NCBI GenBank assembly: GCA_965267535.1
Contig: OZ254082.1
Location: 4,216,001-4,280,000, forward strand
Origin: CAXBNB01 sp965267535
GTDB taxonomy: Bacteria > Bacteroidota > Bacteroidia > Cytophagales > Cyclobacteriaceae
DNA length: 64,000 nucleotides
Direction of reading: 5' to 3'
Shown: piece after piece, positions 60,682-64,000 of the stretch
Numbering within the stretch: position 1 is the stretch's first letter
Layout: the number at the start of each line of letters is the position of its first letter
Made by a program: the position numbers and the translations under genes
The notes under the pieces: model-generated
What the model was told of the DNA's origin: nothing
Database searches by the model: none
The model's input: only the letters and a program-made list of their open reading frames with translations

Positions 60682-61674
60682 GTGCAACGGATTTCTATTA
60701 TCACCCCTTCATATAATCAAGTAGAATATATTGAAGAAACCATTTGTTCTGTACTTTCTCAAAACTATCCAAGTCTAGAGTATTTTATCGTTGATGGGGC
60801 TAGTCAGGATGGCTCGGCTGATGTAGTACAGAAATATCAAAAACAATTGACTTGGTGGATAAGTGAACCTGACAAAGGACAATCAAACGCCATAAATAAA
60901 GGAGTAAGAAAATCAACAGGTCAAGTAATCAATTGGCTCAATAGTGATGACTACTATGAACCTTGTGTTCTTTATGAAATAAATGATTTATTTTCTCTAA
61001 AATCGACTCAAGCAGTCTGTGGTCGATCCAGGTTGTTTGACAAAAACGGCAATCATAATATTTCCAAAGGCACTGACATATACTATAATAATCTACCAAA
61101 AACCATAGGATGGGCCAGAATAGATCAACCTGAAACTTTTTTCTCAAAATACGCCTGGGATAAAGTAGGTCTGCTTAACGAACAACTGGATTTCTGCATG
61201 GATAGAGAATGGTGGATTCGATACCTTTATCATTTTGGCCTTTCCGGAATTGTCAAAACAGACAAAGTCTTAGTCAACTTCAGGTTGCATGAAACTTCGA
61301 AAACCACAACATCTCAAACTAAGTTTCAAGCTGAGCACCATTCTCTTTTCTATCAAATGGGGACAGTAGCCAATAATAATCGTGCTTGTGAATTTCTCTC
61401 TACCCATCTGGGTGTAAACAAAGAATTGGAAACAAGTATCTCTAGCTGGACAAACAAAGAATTAGCAGCTAAAAGCTTTAATTATTACCTTCTCAAAACT
61501 GCCAATGAGCACTATGCACAGGACAATAATGAATTTGCTAAGGAGCTTTTAAGTGAGATTGAAGAAAGTTGGCTTGCCCCGGAGGATTATAGGTTATTTA
61601 ATTCATTGAGAATAAAAGTTCGTCTCCCTTTATCTGTTATTCATTTTTTCAGATCAAAACATGACAAGAACTGA
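60682..61674 (+). CDS. Glycosyltransferase family 2
   Basis: 330-aa inverting GT-A glycosyltransferase. The nucleotide-binding start is ISIITPSYNQVEYIEETICS, VDGASQDGSADV. The metal-binding acidic motif is NWLNSDDYYEP. Acceptor-side residues MDREWWIRYLYHFG and the C-terminal helices follow. GTG at 60682 is the start, 16 bp after the FkbM gene. The next gene overlaps it by 14 bp. Confidence 0.92.
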   Translation: MQRISIITPSYNQVEYIEETICSVLSQNYPSLEYFIVDGASQDGSADVVQKYQKQLTWWISEPDKGQSNAINKGVRKSTGQVINWLNSDDYYEPCVLYEINDLFSLKSTQAVCGRSRLFDKNGNHNISKGTDIYYNNLPKTIGWARIDQPETFFSKYAWDKVGLLNEQLDFCMDREWWIRYLYHFGLSGIVKTDKVLVNFRLHETSKTTTSQTKFQAEHHSLFYQMGTVANNNRACEFLSTHLGVNKELETSISSWTNKELAAKSFNYYLLKTANEHYAQDNNEFAKELLSEIEESWLAPEDYRLFNSLRIKVRLPLSVIHFFRSKHDKN

Positions 61675-62566
61675 TATAACAGTTATAGTCCCTACGTTTA
61701 ATGGAAGACAAAAACTTCCTCATCTCTTAAAATCACTTGAAAATCAATCCATCAAAGGATATGAATTAATTGTTGTCATAGATGGTTCGACAGATGGAAC
61801 AATCGAATTTTTAAGAAAATACAAGTCAAATACCTTTACGCTTAAACCCATTTTTCAGGAAAACAAAGGTCGTGCTGCTGTCAGAAACAAGGGAGCATCT
61901 ATAGCAAAAGGTCGATTACTTGTTTTTTTTGATGATGATATGACTCCCCTTGAAGATGTATTGTTTAAGCATAATAAATTTCATCTAACCCACAAGAATG
62001 CCATTTGCGGAGGAAACCAGATCGAAAACCCTGAAAATGCAGTGACGGAGTTTGACCAATACAGATGCTATATCCGAGACAAGTGGAATGAGCCTTTCGA
62101 TAAAAAAAGTAAATTGAATAAAGACAATTTACACTTAACAGCCGCTAATTTTTCAATCCCCAGAGAAACTTTTCAACAGTTAAAAGGTTTTGAAGAAACA
62201 CTTACAGACTCAGAAGACATTCACCTTGCATACAAGGCTATTCAAAATGGAGTAAGTGTGTATTTTGACCCGAATATCATTGCCTGGCATAATGATTTTG
62301 TGCCAATTGAAGACTATATAAAAAGAAGGAAGGAGTATATGAAAAGCTTTAAGGGATTATTACGGTCAAATTTCCCCTCAGAATGGAAGGCCAAGCACGC
62401 ACCACCTAAACCTGGGGTAAAAAAATTGTGTTTTCATCTATTTTCCTTCAACTTTTGGTTGACTTTAACAAAAAGGAATTACCTGTTCTTTTTGCCAAAA
62501 AAAATAAAGTATAAACTGTACGATGTTATAATTACAGGACATTCATATTTTAACAACAATGACTAA
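61661..62566 (+). CDS. Glycosyltransferase family 2
   Basis: 301-aa GT-A glycosyltransferase. The start is DITVIVPTFNGRQKLPHLLK, with VVIDGSTDGTIEFL, the acidic motif LVFFDDDMTP and the acceptor motif FEETLTDSEDIHLAYKA. C-terminal basic region. ATG at 61661 overlaps the previous gene by 14 bp and the next one by 8 bp, showing tight coupling in one operon. Confidence 0.93.
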   Translation: MTRTDITVIVPTFNGRQKLPHLLKSLENQSIKGYELIVVIDGSTDGTIEFLRKYKSNTFTLKPIFQENKGRAAVRNKGASIAKGRLLVFFDDDMTPLEDVLFKHNKFHLTHKNAICGGNQIENPENAVTEFDQYRCYIRDKWNEPFDKKSKLNKDNLHLTAANFSIPRETFQQLKGFEETLTDSEDIHLAYKAIQNGVSVYFDPNIIAWHNDFVPIEDYIKRRKEYMKSFKGLLRSNFPSEWKAKHAPPKPGVKKLCFHLFSFNFWLTLTKRNYLFFLPKKIKYKLYDVIITGHSYFNNND

Positions 62567-63674
62567 AAAGGTAGTTTATGTCATATCAAATATTGATAGA
62601 TGGGTAGCTTTTGAGTGGGTCTACAACAGTTTTATAAATTCCACAATTACTATTGATTTTATCATAATCAGCCCAAAGGAAGGATACTTTTGTCAGTTCC
62701 TGGAAAAGAATAAAGCAGACTTCTACCATATTCCATTCAAAGGAAAAAAAAGCTATCCACACATTATATCCAAATTATATTCAATTTTTACAGAAAAGAA
62801 ATATGACGCTATACATTGCCACTTTTTAGATGCCACCATATGTGGCCTAACAGCTGGGTATATTGCTGGCATAAAAAAACGAATATTCACCAGGCATCAT
62901 AGCGATTTTCATCATCAATATGCTCCTAAAGGCATTCTTCTTGATAAATATTGTAATTCGTTATCAACGAAAGTTGTTGCCATTAGCTTGGTAGTCCAAA
63001 ACATTCTGATAAAGAAAGAAAATGTAAAGCCTGAAAAAGTTGTTATTATCAATCATGGATTCGATTTTTCTTTCTTTGGTAACATCCCCGATAATGAAAT
63101 AATGAGATTAAAAAACAAATATAGCCTACACCAGAAATTTACAATTGGGGTAATATCAAGGTTTATTGAGTGGAAGGGAATCCAATACATCATACCTGCC
63201 TTCAAACAATTTGTGACCCAGAACCCCAACTCTGTATTGGTCTTAGCCAATGCAAATGGACCCTACAAAGAGCAAATAATATCTCTGCTAGAACAAAACT
63301 TGCAAAAAGAACAATATCGTTTGATTTCTTTTGAAAGCGATATTGCCATTCTTTACAAATGCTTTAACACCTTTATCCACACTCCAATCTCCCCATCTGC
63401 TGAGGCTTTCGGTCAAGTATATGTGGAGGCTCTAGCAGCTGCTGTACCGGCTATAGTCACTAAATCAGGAATTGCTTTTGAATTTATTGAGGACAAAGAA
63501 AATGCCATTTTGGTCGAATATAAAAACTCGAAGGAAATTCTAGAAGCACTGAATGTCGTAGCTACTGATGAACCCTTAAGAAAGAAACTAATGATCAATG
63601 GTAGAAAAGATGTAGAGGAATTATTTGACTTATCTTTAATGACCAAAAAACTGACTGAATTATATTATGAGTAA
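62559..63674 (+). CDS. Glycosyltransferase family 4 (GT-B)
   Basis: 371-aa retaining glycosyltransferase. The acceptor domain starts VVYVISNIDRWVAFEWVYN with HCHFLDATICGLTAGYIAG and the RHHSDFHHQYA loop. The donor domain includes FTIGVISRFIEWKGIQYIIP and the E-x7-E type motif SAEAFGQVYVEALAAAVPAI, then VTKSGIAFEFIEDKENAILV. ATG at 62559 overlaps the preceding gene by 8 bp and the next by 8 bp. Confidence 0.93.
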   Translation: MTKKVVYVISNIDRWVAFEWVYNSFINSTITIDFIIISPKEGYFCQFLEKNKADFYHIPFKGKKSYPHIISKLYSIFTEKKYDAIHCHFLDATICGLTAGYIAGIKKRIFTRHHSDFHHQYAPKGILLDKYCNSLSTKVVAISLVVQNILIKKENVKPEKVVIINHGFDFSFFGNIPDNEIMRLKNKYSLHQKFTIGVISRFIEWKGIQYIIPAFKQFVTQNPNSVLVLANANGPYKEQIISLLEQNLQKEQYRLISFESDIAILYKCFNTFIHTPISPSAEAFGQVYVEALAAAVPAIVTKSGIAFEFIEDKENAILVEYKNSKEILEALNVVATDEPLRKKLMINGRKDVEELFDLSLMTKKLTELYYE

Positions 63675-64000
63675 GCTAAATTCCATTCTTTGGTTTTTAA
63701 AAAGACCCTTATTACTACCTCAGGCCTGGGAAATTTTTAAACGGCGGATAATATACAAGAATGACGAACTTGGCAAAGAGGAAGCCCTTCGATGGGCTAA
63801 AGCTTCTTCAATACCCCAAGACTTATTTCTTCAGCAGCTTGATATTAAAAATGCCTGCTCATTTGAAGAAGAGCAACACGACAATCTTCTTGCTGCTAAA
63901 GAAACAGTGGCGCAATGTAAAATGAAAATGGGTGGGGCCGGCGCACTCAATATAATCTATAACCTCACGAAAAAATATAGTAACAAAAACATCCTTGAAA
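63667..64000 (+). CDS. Probable class I methyltransferase, N-terminal part (cut by window edge)
   Basis: Open from ATG 63667 to the right edge (111 complete codons). It starts MSKLNSILWFLKRPLLLPQA, then a helical segment, and ends KMGGAGALNIIYNLTKKYSN KNILE. The GGxGxLxLLY..A pattern followed by an I(L/V)E strand is how a group of sugar O-methyltransferases (TylF-like) leads into the SAM site ETGVAYG, which would fall outside the window. It overlaps the preceding glycosyltransferase by 8 bp. The call rests on this short pattern only. Confidence 0.6.
   Translation, partial: MSKLNSILWFLKRPLLLPQAWEIFKRRIIYKNDELGKEEALRWAKASSIPQDLFLQQLDIKNACSFEEEQHDNLLAAKETVAQCKMKMGGAGALNIIYNLTKKYSNKNILE

Noticed and set aside
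1..64000. CRISPR arrays, tRNA or rRNA genes, insertion sequences, prophage
   Set aside because: No regularly spaced repeats, no T-loop GGTTCRA with cloverleaf, no transposase or integrase frames were found by reading. A tool search could still find a degraded element.

Overview
The window looks like a chromosome segment from a member of the Bacteroidota, most likely a marine-type Cytophagales (Fulvivirga/Reichenbachiella/Roseivirga-like). The evidence is a SusC-type TonB-dependent receptor with an ECF sigma/FecR pair, a protein ending in a type IX secretion sorting domain, LytTR response regulators, genes without Shine-Dalgarno sequences, and TAnnTTTG-like promoter elements. No rRNA, tRNA, CRISPR array, phage or intact insertion sequence was seen. 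The genus is inference.

Layout. 1-5.2 kb (minus): ECF sigma, FecR anti-sigma and a SusC receptor cut by the left edge, a trans-envelope signalling unit. A perfect 16-bp inverted repeat lies between sigma and fecR. A plus-strand terminator lies antisense to the susC leader. 5.4-10.4 kb: M23 peptidase divergent from alaS, then a TlpA-like lipoprotein. 10.7-14.9 kb: an unrecognised protein, acyl-CoA thioesterase, pcm, ribE, an orphan LytTR regulator and prfB without the usual programmed frameshift. A Flavo-1-like structured RNA lies upstream of prfB. 15.2-20.7 kb (minus): small sorting-domain protein, NAD(P)HX repair enzyme, nuoABCD without the rest of complex I, and a GNAT acetyltransferase. 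20.8-25.9 kb: amtB, then an exported three-gene operon (FGE-fold protein without the catalytic cysteines, Tat-exported Gfo/Idh/MocA oxidoreductase, Tat-exported TIM-barrel isomerase). 26.3-29.6 kb (minus): MFS exporter, MarR/FMN-reductase/DoxX operon, and a soluble TonB-C-domain protein.

30-32.7 kb: a 7TMR-DISM histidine kinase with its LytTR regulator. 32.8-42.4 kb: a 2-oxoacid dehydrogenase E2, CinA, DUF3109 protein, a small ORF, TonB receptor, saccharopine dehydrogenase-like protein, cytidine deaminase and ornithine aminotransferase. Two near-identical 24-bp sequences here each lead into a strong terminator, and there is one REP-like palindrome. 42.6-49.4 kb: lipoprotein amidase, sulfotransferase, Crp/Fnr regulator, VOC protein, MBL hydrolase and a TPR protein.

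49.4 kb to the right edge is a surface-polysaccharide locus. gmd and fcl make GDP-L-fucose. They are followed by a membrane protein (polymerase candidate), a Wzm/Wzt exporter whose Wzt has a C-terminal carbohydrate-recognition-type extension, methyltransferases (two broken and fused through a 349-bp repeat), and a run of glycosyltransferases with overlapping ends. Base composition becomes clearly more A+T-rich right after fcl (52675 onward), as expected for an exchanged O-antigen/capsule cassette. The best leads for something undescribed are the paired 24-bp/terminator elements (36.3 and 36.8 kb), the antisense RNA candidate at the susC leader, the exported three-gene cassette and the repeat-mediated methyltransferase rearrangement.
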